Source: Smithella sp. (GTDB lineage Bacteria; Desulfobacterota; Syntrophia; Syntrophales; Smithellaceae). Taken from it: 64,000 nt of DNA. Below, one piece after another: positions 19,966-29,588 of the stretch (position 1 is the first letter of the stretch; each line of letters begins with the position of its first letter). The stretch covers positions 1 to 64,000 of the forward strand of contig JAGPFC010000005.1 of NCBI GenBank assembly GCA_018056685.1, in the 5' to 3' direction. The position numbers and the translations under genes are program-made. The notes under the pieces were generated by a model, which worked only from the letters and a program-made list of their open reading frames with translations, did no database searches and was not told the DNA's origin.

Positions 19966-20126
19966 TGTAGGGCGGGCACCCCGTGCACGCCGTTAATTGC
20001 GGATTGATCAGGGATCAATCCCTACATGTAGGGCGGGCACCCCGTGCACGCCGGTTATTGTTTGTTTGCAGCGCGTTCGGGGAACGCGCCCTACTGTTGC
20101 GGATCGCTCGGCGAGCGATCCCTACC
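19966..20126. repeat. REP-like palindrome cluster F
   Basis: Five hairpins with arms GGGCGGGCAC type (twice), GGATTGATC/GATCAATCC, GGCGCGTTC/GAACGCGCC and GGATCGCTC/GAGCGATCC, between RAYT copy 2 and the 3' end of the AbiEii gene. This is the last REP cluster; none was seen to the right of 20.13 kb. Confidence 0.85.
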
Positions 20127-20127
20127 C

Positions 20128-20904
20128 TTATAATTCAATTTGTTTTATGTATTCTGCAAACATCACTATTTTTCTGCTGTCAGAGGGCTGAAATAAAAAC
20201 GGCTCTACATCTTTGGCCAGTTCCTTGAGATTAAGTTTTTTTATATAAGTCGTTATTTTTTTCTTCAACGTTTGTTTGTCATTAATACCGGCCTTTTGTG
20301 CCAGATATTCGTAATTGGGCTTTGTTTTTTGCAAAAGAAAAATCACGTCATAGAAGTCGCGGCCTTTTGCTCTTTTTCGATTCAATAGGGCAAATATTTT
20401 TTGGGCAAGAAGAACATCGGGCGGCGTGACATTAATTTGCGTAAAAACATCAAATTTATTTATGAACACTTTATCCGGTTTGTATCTGAAACCATGCGGC
20501 TCTGTGTCCACCTGAATCAGGATTTTCTGCTGTCGCAAATCGGATATGGCATTGTCATACAAAACGTGGGGCATTTTCATGTAACAACGGAACGCACTTT
20601 TGATGACATTACGAATTTCCACCTCATACCCTTCCAGCATCAGGCCTTTTTTAATTTCATTTGTCAGCAAAGAAAAATCGCCGGCACTGAGCTCAAAATT
20701 GTCGAAATCGAGGTCTTCGGAAAATCGTGTATTTTCATGGATAATACGCAGGGCCGTACCGCCCAAAAATGAAAGCCGGTTACCTATGGGGGAATTGAAA
20801 ATGATTTCCAGAATTTTATATTGCAGATATTCACGCAGAATATTTTTTTTAAATCCGCGCAGTTTTTCCGGATAGTATTGTTCTATCTGAGATAAACTAA
20901 TCAT
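20128..20904 (-). CDS. AbiEii-family nucleotidyltransferase toxin
   Basis: A 258-aa protein of the AbiEii/AbiGii family, the toxin of type IV toxin-antitoxin pairs. The nucleotidyltransferase core is GGTALR (about 48-53) and SEDLDFD (about 62-68), and the downstream Lys/Asp motif is AKGRDFYDVIFLL. In characterised AbiE systems the toxin modifies tRNA or otherwise blocks growth; abortive phage infection is the described role. Its start overlaps the end of the antitoxin gene by 8 bases. The pair sits between the PLD helicase and the methylase genes, all on the minus strand. Confidence 0.9.
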   Translation of the reverse strand: MISLSQIEQYYPEKLRGFKKNILREYLQYKILEIIFNSPIGNRLSFLGGTALRIIHENTRFSEDLDFDNFELSAGDFSLLTNEIKKGLMLEGYEVEIRNVIKSAFRCYMKMPHVLYDNAISDLRQQKILIQVDTEPHGFRYKPDKVFINKFDVFTQINVTPPDVLLAQKIFALLNRKRAKGRDFYDVIFLLQKTKPNYEYLAQKAGINDKQTLKKKITTYIKKLNLKELAKDVEPFLFQPSDSRKIVMFAEYIKQIEL

Positions 20905-21514
20905 ATTTTATGTGTCTTAAAAATTTGTTAAATCTTTTTTCCAGCTTTTTGTTGCCGAACGCGGCAAGATAATTCCTCATTTTGTTTTTATCCGCCTGTC
21001 CTTTGAATTCTTCGCAATTGAAGCGCAAACCATCAAAGTCTTTTTCATTCTCCAGATGAGGATTTAAGTAAAAGAAATCCAGAACGGCTTTCTCCATTTC
21101 TGCCATTTTAATATGATGCCCGCTATGGAGGATAAGCCTGTAGCCGAACATCAGCGGAGGTTTGACACGGCGGTAAATAAACTCTCCAAAGTCCGAATTG
21201 AATTTGTTTGTTTTGCGGGTGGAAACCGATGTAATACCGTAAACAGCTTCCGGAATTAGATGATAATGAGAAAGGGCCATTTCCAGTGAAATGTAAGACG
21301 GAACATAAATCTTATTCGCTATCAAAAATATATTGTTTTCATTCCTGGCCAGATCCGCAAACACATAATAGCCGCGCCTGATCATTTTTATGTATCTTTT
21401 GGCCTGCCATTCACTCAACCGGCGCAAATCAAAACCGGCATCAACCTTCCTAATGTCGTTCAGATTAAAAACGATGAGATTTTTTAAGTTTTCTTTAAAC
21501 GTAAGATAAATCAT
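20897..21514 (-). CDS. AbiEi-like antitoxin
   Basis: A 205-aa protein with the size and position of AbiEi antitoxins: an N-terminal winged-helix region (about residues 10-55, with RRLSEWQAKRYIKMIRRGYYVFAD) and a C-terminal domain with YISLEMALSHYHLIPE, typical of the family. It is upstream of and overlapping the toxin gene. AbiEi proteins repress their own promoter; an imperfect palindrome lies at 21525-21552 just before the start codon. Confidence 0.85.
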   Translation of the reverse strand: MIYLTFKENLKNLIVFNLNDIRKVDAGFDLRRLSEWQAKRYIKMIRRGYYVFADLARNENNIFLIANKIYVPSYISLEMALSHYHLIPEAVYGITSVSTRKTNKFNSDFGEFIYRRVKPPLMFGYRLILHSGHHIKMAEMEKAVLDFFYLNPHLENEKDFDGLRFNCEEFKGQADKNKMRNYLAAFGNKKLEKRFNKFLRHIKYD

Positions 21515-21524
21515 TTTATATTTC

Positions 21525-21552
21525 CGTATTATGTGTATATTAACATATTACG
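21525..21552. promoter_or_regulatory. Putative AbiEi operator
   Basis: CGTATTATGT (21525-21534) and ACATATTACG (21543-21552) form an inverted repeat with one mismatch and an 8-base centre, 11 bases upstream of the antitoxin start codon. AbiEi autorepression through inverted repeats is established for the family; this site is inferred from position. Confidence 0.55.
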
Positions 21553-21586
21553 TAATTATAATGACATATTTTAAGCAAATAGCAAG

Positions 21587-24500
21587 CTAAAGTTGCCGGT
21601 TCTCCATCGCAATGATGATGTCTTTTTGCAGTTTCTTCTGGCCCGCAATCGCCCGTGCCAGATAGTCCCGGCCTAGTTCTTTTTGCAGTTGTCTGATCTC
21701 GTCAACAGTGCCGCCGATTCTTTTTTCATCGCTGGAGAAATTGCTAATCCGGCGCAGGGCGTATTCCGACTGCGTGCCGTAATGAAGAATATCTTCCCGC
21801 AGGGTGCGCAGAAAATCTTTATAAGGCATGAGTTCCGGCGCCAGCACGTTATTAATCAGATTATTCAGCTTAACGAGGGAGCGCTGTTCCAAGCTCTGCT
21901 CGCTCGTCGCGCCGGGCATGTATGGCTTATGATTTTTAACCGCCTCGTAAGCCGGCCAGAAATTCTCACTGAGCGGCAGCGCTTTTTCTTCCGGCGCGCA
22001 CATGACTTTGTCAAATACTTCTTCAAAAGATTTTGATTCCGGTGCCGGTTTGCCTTCAGAATAAGGCAGGGTGGAAACATACATTCTGCCTTTTTTGAAA
22101 AAGACCAGCAGTTCGTCTTCGGTAAACGGCTTGGCAACTTTTACGCGCGGCGGATAATTTTCAAGGTTCTCCAGAATTTCCGGATGTTCTTTTTTAATCC
22201 TGATTAATTCTCTGAGCGCTTTGTTGTAAAAGCTTTCTTCCTCCAGTTCATCGGGATTCTGCTGAATACGTTTATACAATCCGGCGGGTGTCGGCTCTTC
22301 CTCCACGTCAAATATTTTGGCATCCTCACCCAGCGCGCTGTGAATCAGGAACATTTTGTTTGCGGCAATTTCGCGCGACTTGACCAGCTCGGCGCCCTGT
22401 TCCGTCGGGAAGAAATTGACAATGTAGAGCTCGTCAAACACTTTCTTGCTGATGCGGTTGATGCGCCCCACGCGCTGAATGACGCGAACCGGATTCCAGG
22501 GAATATCATAATTGATGACCATGCCGGCGCGGTTGAGGTTGAAGCCTTCCGATATTTTGTCCGAAGTCAGCAAAATGTCATAGTGGTTTTCCTGCTCAGC
22601 ATAGGAGGCGTCGAAGTTTTTATTAATCTGCCCTATCTTTGCGGCAGTCAAATCGCCGGCGACAACCAGCATTTTTTCTCCAAAATGCTTCGTCATTTCT
22701 TTTTTTAGATACAAAACCGTATCCACATATTCGGAAAAGATAATAATCTTGCGACGGGGTTCACCGGAGCTCGGTTTTTCGTTCAGTTGTCTTGTGATAT
22801 TTTGAATCAGGCAGGCGGTCTTTGGATCATTCTTGACCAGTTCTAATTTGTCCAATTCTTCCAGGATTTCCGCGAATAAATCCAAATCGGATTGAATATC
22901 GGCCTCAAATTTATCTCTTTCTTTAAAATCTTTCAGCTTGTAGCGTTCGTGATTTTTCGGATATTCGCCTCTATTGATTTTTTCTTCATATTCCTGCAAC
23001 TGTTTTTCGATTTCATCATCATTGGCTTGATATATCCGCTCCAGTAATGCCCGATCGAGAATGTATTCCTGTGTTCTTTTAATGAAATCCTGCGCGGTGC
23101 TGGTAATGCGTTGAAAGTTGATGATGCTTTGTTTAAAGGAGCCGAAAGAACTCTCAAAACGTTTGACCAGCATACGCCGCATGAAATCAAACAAGTTGCG
23201 CTGTTGGATATATTGCCGATTGCCTTTCTCATCGAGTTTTTCCGTTTTCCCTTCTTTGTATTCAAACGGTCTGTAAATCGCGCCTTTAAAGCGGCCACCA
23301 TTGTCTATGTCGCCGAAATACTGTTCAATAACTCGGCTGTAAAATGCCAACTGCTCCTTGGTCAATTCATAAAACCATTCCTTCGGATCCGCGCACTTGG
23401 AAAGCTGCGTAACTTCGTCTTTATAGCAAGGATTACCTGTGAGATCCAAACGGTTACGGCGGATGGTAACCGGCTCAATTACATTGCGAATTTGTTTTGC
23501 CAGGTAATGAGACCGCCGGGTGACATTCTTCATGTCGAATTTCTCTTCGCCGAATAATCCTTCGTAATTGTTTTGCGCTCTCTGACGCTTCTTCTTGTCA
23601 ATGGAGTTGTGGTATTTTTTGATATACCCCAAACGGTCAAAGATTCCTTTGAAGCCCCGGAACTGATCAAGCAGATTGTTGTCCAATGTTATGGTTGATT
23701 GCTTGGGGATAATAAACAAACTGAGGAGGGAAAGAATATCCGCCGGTCTGTTGTTAAAAGGCGTGGCGGTCAGAAGAATGACTGTCTTTTCGCGGCAGAT
23801 ATTTTTCAGCAGGTCGTAGTCCTGCGTATCCTGATTGCGGAAACGATGGGCCTCATCAATAATGACGACTTCAATGTCATCCAGTTTTTTAACCAAATCC
23901 AGCGTGTTTTCCAGATCGCCCAGTGAGCGGACTTCCCAATCGTTGAGCTTGAATTGTTCAACATATTTTTTCCAGCCGGAATTTAAATTCTTATCGCCCA
24001 TGATACCCGGCGGACAAATAACGATGCCTCGCCTGCCCAGTTGCTTGGCTACAGCGCAGGCGATGATTGTTTTGCCCAAACCGACAACATCGGCAATGAT
24101 GACACCGTTGTAATCGTCAATAATTTTCAGCGCCTGTTTAACCGCATCCAGTTGATACTGATACGGCTTGTAGCCGTTTTTTTCCATGATTGTGATAATC
24201 GAATCACCGACCTTCTTCTGGTCAAATGAATCGAGATATGTTTTCAAGATCAGACAGAAAGCTTCAAAAGGAGAAACTTCTTTGGTGATCGTTTCTTTTT
24301 CTATGACTTCAATCAGCCTCTTTTTGGTTTCTTCATGTTCGGTGATCCTGACGGCCTGAGTCCAGAGATTATCGAAATATTCTTCCGCGTCTTCAAAACC
24401 ATAATCGCTAATTTCGACATTAAATTCGTTTTGGGTGGAGAGCCCCGCCTGTGTTAGATTACTGGATCCGGTGATGAACAAGGCATTTTTCCCGACCTGA

Positions 24501-24925
24501 TCCTGCTCCAGCTTGAAAATGTATAACTTGGCATGATTAGGCTCGTATGTTTTGCGGATAATCAGCTTGTCGTTTTTAATCAAGTCAACAAAATAGCGAA
24601 CCTGCTGATAAAATTCTTCAGTGTCGAAATATTCGGTGTTCAGAGATTTTTTAATGGATTCAAAAAATTTGTAAGTTTTCTCTTCATCCGATGATGGATC
24701 GGTTTCGGCGTATTCAATGAGGCAATGATTGAAGCGATCAACATTCAGGCCAACCAGAATTTTTACTGAGACTTCAGGATTCTTTTGAAGGGCGGCATAG
24801 AGCTCCCGAATGCCGGAGAAATAAAAAAAGCCGACAAGAAATTTTAACTCCTCGCTTTTGGAAATTAATTCAACAAGCCTCTTTTTAAGATCGCTTTTTT
24901 TACTGTTGGTGATGAAATTCGCCAT
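21587..24925 (-). CDS. PLD-domain SNF2-type helicase
   Basis: An 1112-aa protein with an N-terminal phospholipase D-like domain (HAKLYIF with His131/Lys133, then GSSN at 153-156), followed by an SF2/SNF2 helicase: Walker A GLGKT (282-286), DEAH (357-360), and in the C-terminal half ILLTSDKISEGFNL and motif VI QRVGRINR near residue 840. Only one HxK motif is visible, so two chains would have to dimerise for a full PLD site. Such helicase-PLD proteins accompany large methylases in several defence systems. The gene is first of a minus-strand series (helicase, AbiEi, AbiEii, RAYT, methylase, SEC-C). No known system name can be assigned with certainty. Confidence 0.9.
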   Translation of the reverse strand: MANFITNSKKSDLKKRLVELISKSEELKFLVGFFYFSGIRELYAALQKNPEVSVKILVGLNVDRFNHCLIEYAETDPSSDEEKTYKFFESIKKSLNTEYFDTEEFYQQVRYFVDLIKNDKLIIRKTYEPNHAKLYIFKLEQDQVGKNALFITGSSNLTQAGLSTQNEFNVEISDYGFEDAEEYFDNLWTQAVRITEHEETKKRLIEVIEKETITKEVSPFEAFCLILKTYLDSFDQKKVGDSIITIMEKNGYKPYQYQLDAVKQALKIIDDYNGVIIADVVGLGKTIIACAVAKQLGRRGIVICPPGIMGDKNLNSGWKKYVEQFKLNDWEVRSLGDLENTLDLVKKLDDIEVVIIDEAHRFRNQDTQDYDLLKNICREKTVILLTATPFNNRPADILSLLSLFIIPKQSTITLDNNLLDQFRGFKGIFDRLGYIKKYHNSIDKKKRQRAQNNYEGLFGEEKFDMKNVTRRSHYLAKQIRNVIEPVTIRRNRLDLTGNPCYKDEVTQLSKCADPKEWFYELTKEQLAFYSRVIEQYFGDIDNGGRFKGAIYRPFEYKEGKTEKLDEKGNRQYIQQRNLFDFMRRMLVKRFESSFGSFKQSIINFQRITSTAQDFIKRTQEYILDRALLERIYQANDDEIEKQLQEYEEKINRGEYPKNHERYKLKDFKERDKFEADIQSDLDLFAEILEELDKLELVKNDPKTACLIQNITRQLNEKPSSGEPRRKIIIFSEYVDTVLYLKKEMTKHFGEKMLVVAGDLTAAKIGQINKNFDASYAEQENHYDILLTSDKISEGFNLNRAGMVINYDIPWNPVRVIQRVGRINRISKKVFDELYIVNFFPTEQGAELVKSREIAANKMFLIHSALGEDAKIFDVEEEPTPAGLYKRIQQNPDELEEESFYNKALRELIRIKKEHPEILENLENYPPRVKVAKPFTEDELLVFFKKGRMYVSTLPYSEGKPAPESKSFEEVFDKVMCAPEEKALPLSENFWPAYEAVKNHKPYMPGATSEQSLEQRSLVKLNNLINNVLAPELMPYKDFLRTLREDILHYGTQSEYALRRISNFSSDEKRIGGTVDEIRQLQKELGRDYLARAIAGQKKLQKDIIIAMENRQL

Positions 24926-25117
24926 GAGCAGGAGGTGCTCCGTAGTTTATTGTCGCACATCATACAACTTCTTGATTAGATTGCAAGAATAAATCATTTA
25001 AATCGCTTGGCGTGTTTCGAGAAAATATTTATACGCAAAAGAGGCGGTTGTTAAAATAAAGTAGCTGTGGTAACAAATCGTCATGTCTGATTTATTCATC
25101 ATGTAAAAGGATTTTTA

Positions 25118-25912
25118 ATGCAGGATATTGTTAATCGCGTTCACGCTCATATGCCGTATCATCTTCTGCCGAAGCATCTGGATATGATTTTGCAGCGGAA
25201 ACTTAATCTGGAGATTTATTTTCATCATTGGGTGTTGGAGAAACTGGATAAAACGAAGTGCATTGAACACGCAAAGATTCTGGCCGATGCCGGTTTAAGA
25301 ACCACTTTTCACGCGCCTTTTATGGATTTACGGCCAGGTGCGCTCGATGAACGAGTCCGCCGGGTAAGCATTGATAGAATCAAGCAGGCGTTCGATCTGG
25401 CGTTTTATTTTCATCCACTTAAAATTGTGTGTCACTCGTCCTTCGACGAACGTTACTACGTCTTTGTTGATGATCTGTGGCTGGAGAACAGCATGAAAAC
25501 ATGGACGGAGCTGATTGCTCTTGCCAGGGATGTCCATACCATGATCGCGCTGGAAAATGTTTACGAGAAGAATCCGGGCATTCTGCGCCGTCTGTTTGAC
25601 GTGCTGTCTTCAGAACACATTTGCTTTTGCTTTGATACCGGTCATTTTAATGCCTTTGCTCATGAACCTTTAAGTGTCTGGTTAAAGGCTCTGGGAAAGT
25701 ATTTGGGGCATTTGCATTTGCATGACAATCTCGGAAAGCGGGATGAGCATCTGCCGGTCGGAGAAGGCACGTTTCCTTTTGCAGAGCTTTTTGAGACGCT
25801 GCGGAAAATGAAAATAAAACCGACTGTCACCCTGGAGGCTCATAATCCGAACAATCTCTGGCAGTCGATGGAGAATATCAGGAGCCTGGGGCTTGTTAAG
25901 TATCTGAAATAA
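25118..25912 (+). CDS. TIM-barrel sugar isomerase / AP endonuclease family 2 protein
   Basis: A 264-aa single-domain protein of the xylose-isomerase-like TIM barrel superfamily. Metal-binding positions are recognisable: LENVYE, CFDTGHFN, HLHDNLGKRDEHLPVGEG and TLEAH. This pattern is shared by sugar epimerases/isomerases and by endonuclease IV; length and the HLHDN motif favour the former. It is followed 29 bases later by two peptide-type ABC permease genes and may be cotranscribed with them. Substrate unknown. Confidence 0.8.
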   Translation: MQDIVNRVHAHMPYHLLPKHLDMILQRKLNLEIYFHHWVLEKLDKTKCIEHAKILADAGLRTTFHAPFMDLRPGALDERVRRVSIDRIKQAFDLAFYFHPLKIVCHSSFDERYYVFVDDLWLENSMKTWTELIALARDVHTMIALENVYEKNPGILRRLFDVLSSEHICFCFDTGHFNAFAHEPLSVWLKALGKYLGHLHLHDNLGKRDEHLPVGEGTFPFAELFETLRKMKIKPTVTLEAHNPNNLWQSMENIRSLGLVKYLK

Positions 25913-25941
25913 TCGGATAAATTATTGTTTAGAGGAATACA

Positions 25942-26916
25942 TTGCTCAGATACATCGTAAAAAGAACTTTATTTATGATACCGCTTTTGCTGGGGATTAC
26001 GGTTATCTGTTTTTTTGTCATGCATCTGGCTCCCGGTTCTCCGACGGATTTGCAGACGGAGATGAATCCGAAAGCTTCAGCGGAGATGAAGGAACGTCTC
26101 CGTTCGTTGTATGAACTTGATAAGCCGATTCACGTGCAGTACGCATCCTGGCTGAAAAAAATCAGTCAGGGAGACCTGGGAACATCTTTCGCGACAGACC
26201 ATCGTCCGGTGGCCGATAAAATCATGGAGAGGCTGCCTGTCACGATTCTGATCAATTTTCTCTCTTTGCTGATCATTATCGCGGTTGCGGTTCCGCTGGG
26301 TGTTTTATCGGCTGTGCACAAGGATTCTTTGTTTGACAAGGTGACAACCGTGTTTGTTTTCATCGGCTTCGCCGTGCCTACCTTCTGGCTTGCTTTATTG
26401 CTGATGATTTATTTCGGCATTCATTTGAACTGGCTGCCGATTTCCGGATTGCGCTCGCTGAATTACGAATATCTGAGTGCCTTTGACCGGTTGCTTGATC
26501 TGGCAAAGCATCTGGTCTTACCGGTTTTCGTTTCCGCTTTTGGAGGTCTGGCCGGTCTCTCCCGTTACATGAGAGCCAACATGCTGGAAGTGATCAGGCA
26601 GGATTATATTATGACCGCCCGCGCCAAGGGATTGAGTGAACGTGATGTCATTTACAGGCACGCTTTGCGCAACGCGCTTCTGCCGGCCATTACCATTCTG
26701 GGACTTTCCGTTCCCGGTCTGATCGGCGGGAGCGTTATCTTTGAAACGATTTTCGCCATTCCCGGCATGGGACAGCTTTTCTATATGTCGGTGATGGCCA
26801 GGGATTATCCGACCATCATGGGGATTTTGTTGATCGGAGCGATTTTAACGCTCGTGGGCAACCTGATTGCCGATGTGTCGTATGCGGTGGCGGATCCACG
26901 GATAAGAATATCCTGA
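25942..26916 (+). CDS. ABC transporter permease (DppB/OppB-like)
   Basis: A 324-aa inner-membrane permease of the peptide/nickel class with the diagnostic N-terminus [20 protein letters not shown] and HLAPGSPTD, six membrane segments and the EAA-loop [25 protein letters not shown]. Start is TTG at 25942, 5 bases behind GAGGA. The paired permease follows after 13 bases. Neither a solute-binding protein nor ATPase subunits are adjacent. Confidence 0.92.
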   Translation: MLRYIVKRTLFMIPLLLGITVICFFVMHLAPGSPTDLQTEMNPKASAEMKERLRSLYELDKPIHVQYASWLKKISQGDLGTSFATDHRPVADKIMERLPVTILINFLSLLIIIAVAVPLGVLSAVHKDSLFDKVTTVFVFIGFAVPTFWLALLLMIYFGIHLNWLPISGLRSLNYEYLSAFDRLLDLAKHLVLPVFVSAFGGLAGLSRYMRANMLEVIRQDYIMTARAKGLSERDVIYRHALRNALLPAITILGLSVPGLIGGSVIFETIFAIPGMGQLFYMSVMARDYPTIMGILLIGAILTLVGNLIADVSYAVADPRIRIS

Positions 26917-26929
26917 GAGACTACAGAAA

Positions 26930-27757
26930 ATGAATGCATGGTCAGCTATGTATAAAAACAAATTGATGTTAACCGGCGGCGGGCTGGTCTTTCTGCTTTT
27001 GGTTATTTCCCTTCTCGCGCCGTGGCTGGCGCCTTACGATCCGGGACAGATCGATTTAAATAACGTCCTGGCCGCACCGTCCATGAATCACTGGTTTGGA
27101 ACGGATCAACTGGGGCGGGATGTTCTTTCCCGGATGATCTGGGGAGCGAGAATTTCCCTCAAAGTCGGTTTTGTGGCCACGGGCTTTGCCATCATTATCG
27201 GAACGATGCTGGGAGCCGTTTCCGGATACTACGGCGGCTGGGTTGATTCCATCATTATGCGGTTTGTGGATATTATGCTTTGCTTTCCGACATTTTTTCT
27301 GATTCTGGCGGTCATCGCTTTTCTGGAACCTTCCATCTGGAATATCATGATCATCATTGGTTTGACCGGGTGGATGGGTGTGACCAGATTGGTGCGGGCT
27401 GATTTTATTTCGCTCAGGGAACGTGATTTTGTGCATGCCGCCAAAGCGATCGGTGCGAGTGATCTGCGGATTATTTTTCTGCATATCCTGCCCAATTCGA
27501 TGGCTTCGATTCTGGTCGCGGCAACGCTGGGAATTGCCGGAGCGATATTGACCGAATCGGCGTTGAGTTTTCTGGGTATCGGCGTGCAGCCGCCCACCCC
27601 GAGCTGGGGCAATATCCTGACGGCCGGCAAGGATAATATTGACATCGCGTGGTGGCTTTCACTTTATCCGGGATTGGCCATTCTGATGACGGTTGTCGGC
27701 TATAATCTGCTGGGGGAGGGTATCCGGGATTTGCTGGATCCCCGCTTGAAAAAATAG
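26930..27757 (+). CDS. ABC transporter permease (DppC/OppC-like)
   Basis: A 275-aa partner of the DppB-like permease. It has the N-terminal membrane segment, LAPYDPGQIDL, HWFGTDQLGRDVLSRMIWGARISL (the signature of the family) and the EAA loop near DFVHAAKAIGASDLRIIFLHILPN. The two form the membrane channel of a peptide or nickel importer; ATPases and binding protein would have to be encoded elsewhere. Confidence 0.92.
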   Translation: MNAWSAMYKNKLMLTGGGLVFLLLVISLLAPWLAPYDPGQIDLNNVLAAPSMNHWFGTDQLGRDVLSRMIWGARISLKVGFVATGFAIIIGTMLGAVSGYYGGWVDSIIMRFVDIMLCFPTFFLILAVIAFLEPSIWNIMIIIGLTGWMGVTRLVRADFISLRERDFVHAAKAIGASDLRIIFLHILPNSMASILVAATLGIAGAILTESALSFLGIGVQPPTPSWGNILTAGKDNIDIAWWLSLYPGLAILMTVVGYNLLGEGIRDLLDPRLKK

Positions 27758-27851
27758 CCCGTTTCGCCGGGAATTTGTTCATTCTTGATTAAATCGTAAA
27801 AATGTAATAGGAAAAAAATCGTTCATTTTACATTAAGGAGAAGAAAGTCAT

Positions 27852-28067
27852 ATGTCAAGAAGAGTCAATGCTGAAGCAATCAGCAACGATAAACGCATTC
27901 TTTCGCGCAAACTGATGCAGGGTGAAATTTCCGACAAGGATCTGCAGGCCCTTTTAAAAAAACTTCCGGATGTTGCCGATAACGCCGAAGAAGTTTCTCT
28001 CAACGAAAATCAGGGCGAAAATAAAACCGAAAGCCAGCCCGAAACCACAAACGAAAACGCCAGTTAA
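27852..28067 (+). CDS. Small hydrophilic protein of unknown function
   Basis: A 71-aa protein with a strong AAGGAGAAG site. The N-terminal half is helical and charged (SNDKRILSRKLMQGEISDKDLQALLKKLPD); the C-terminal half is a disordered Glu/Asn/Thr-rich tail. It ends 6 bases before the TatD gene, so both are likely cotranscribed. No family recognised. Confidence 0.65.
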   Translation: MSRRVNAEAISNDKRILSRKLMQGEISDKDLQALLKKLPDVADNAEEVSLNENQGENKTESQPETTNENAS

Positions 28068-28073
28068 AATCTC

Positions 28074-28859
28074 ATGCTTGTCGATTCTCACGCTCATCTG
28101 GAGATGAAAGAATTCGATCCCGACCGCGAAGAGGTCATCAGGCGCGCCGGAAGCGAGGGAGTCGATTTTATCATCACCGTTGGAACCAATCTCAAACTGA
28201 GTCTCAAAGCGGTGACGCTTGCCGATCACTATGAAAATATCTACGCGACTGTCGGCGTTCATCCTCATGATGTGGCGAAAATCAATAATCACACGCTGGA
28301 CGCGCTGAAAGATCTGATTATAAAACATAAAAAAATCGTCGCCTACGGTGAGATCGGTCTGGATTTTTTCCGAAACATTTCTCCGCAGGAGCAGCAACTG
28401 GAATTATTCGGCCGACAACTGGAACTGGCCGGCGAGCTTAATCTTCCGGTGGTCATTCACGATCGGGAAGCGCACCGGCAGACGCTGGAAACCGTTCAGG
28501 CGTCAGGGGTGCGACGGGGTGTGTTTCACTGTTTTTCCGGCGATTACGCAATGGCTAAAAAATGCATCGATCTGGGATTTTATATTTCCATTCCCGGCGT
28601 CGTGACGTATGACAAATCAAAGACGCTTCAGGATGTGGCGGCGCGTGTCCCGCTTTCTTCACTGCTGATGGAAACCGACGCGCCTTATCTTGCGCCGGTT
28701 CCGCATCGTGGCAAAAGAAACGAACCTTCTTATATTATGCACACGGCTAAAAAGGTTGCACAGATCAGAGGAGTGCCGTTGGAAGAGGTCGCCAGACAGA
28801 CATCCGTCAATACGTTGAATCTTTTCGGCATCCAATCTTCTGGCAACGCGAGTTCGTAA
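28074..28859 (+). CDS. TatD-family metal-dependent hydrolase
   Basis: A 261-aa TIM-barrel deoxyribonuclease/hydrolase. Metal ligands are visible in DSHAHLE (start), GEIGLDF, VIHDREA and METDAPYL, with HCFSGD in between, all diagnostic of TatD/YcfH. It stands at the head of a group containing the queuosine precursor genes. The physiological substrate of TatD proteins is not fixed (3'-5' exonuclease activity is known). Confidence 0.92.
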   Translation: MLVDSHAHLEMKEFDPDREEVIRRAGSEGVDFIITVGTNLKLSLKAVTLADHYENIYATVGVHPHDVAKINNHTLDALKDLIIKHKKIVAYGEIGLDFFRNISPQEQQLELFGRQLELAGELNLPVVIHDREAHRQTLETVQASGVRRGVFHCFSGDYAMAKKCIDLGFYISIPGVVTYDKSKTLQDVAARVPLSSLLMETDAPYLAPVPHRGKRNEPSYIMHTAKKVAQIRGVPLEEVARQTSVNTLNLFGIQSSGNASS

Positions 28860-28879
28860 GGTTTTCGAAGAGCTTTCCC

Positions 28880-29578
28880 ATGAAAAAAAATAAATTGAAA
28901 GCGGTGGTTCTGTTGAGCGGTGGTGTTGATTCTGCGACAACGCTGGCGATTGCCCGACAAATGGAATTTGAAATTTACGCGTTGAGTTTTCGCTATGGAC
29001 AGAGACACGCCGTTGAACTGAAGGCGGCAAAACGAATTGCCGAAATGAATCATGTTGCCCGGCATCTGATCGTGAATGTTGATTTGCGGAAGATCGGCGG
29101 TTCCGCTTTGACGGCTGATATTGAAGTCCCCAAAAATAGAAAAGAGACAACAATGAAAAAAAATATACCGGTAACGTATGTGCCGGCGCGCAACACGATA
29201 TTTTTGTCTTACGCTCTGGCCTGGGCGGAAGTCATCGGAGCGAATGATATTTTTATCGGCGTGAATGTCCTGGATTACAGCGGTTATCCGGATTGCCGTC
29301 CGGAATATATTGACGCTTATCAAAAGATGGCCAATCTGGCCACCAAAGCCGGTGTTGAAAACAAACGAAAACTAAAAATTCACACACCGCTCATCAAGAT
29401 GAGTAAAGCACAAATTGTACGGAAAGGTCTGGAACTGGGCGTGGATTACAGTCTCACCCACAGTTGCTATGATCCGTCACCTTCCGGAAAAGCCTGCGGT
29501 GAATGCGATTCCTGTCTTTTGCGTCTGAAGGGTTTTAAAGACGCCGGTGTCAGCGACCCTGTGAAATATTTGAAGTAA
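28880..29578 (+). CDS. queC: 7-cyano-7-deazaguanine synthase QueC
   Basis: A 232-aa ATP-dependent enzyme converting 7-carboxy-7-deazaguanine to preQ0 in queuosine biosynthesis. The PP-loop motif is [12 protein letters not shown] near residue 12. The C-terminal zinc site Cys residues are [17 protein letters not shown]. The genes for QueE and QueD follow, giving three consecutive steps of the pathway in one operon. Confidence 0.95.
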   Translation: MKKNKLKAVVLLSGGVDSATTLAIARQMEFEIYALSFRYGQRHAVELKAAKRIAEMNHVARHLIVNVDLRKIGGSALTADIEVPKNRKETTMKKNIPVTYVPARNTIFLSYALAWAEVIGANDIFIGVNVLDYSGYPDCRPEYIDAYQKMANLATKAGVENKRKLKIHTPLIKMSKAQIVRKGLELGVDYSLTHSCYDPSPSGKACGECDSCLLRLKGFKDAGVSDPVKYLK

Positions 29579-29588
29579 GGATTTATTC

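Noticed and set aside
15879..24925. Assignment as BREX or DISARM
   Set aside because: Neither a PglZ/BrxC nor DrmA/DrmB-like gene is present, so the hallmark genes are missing.
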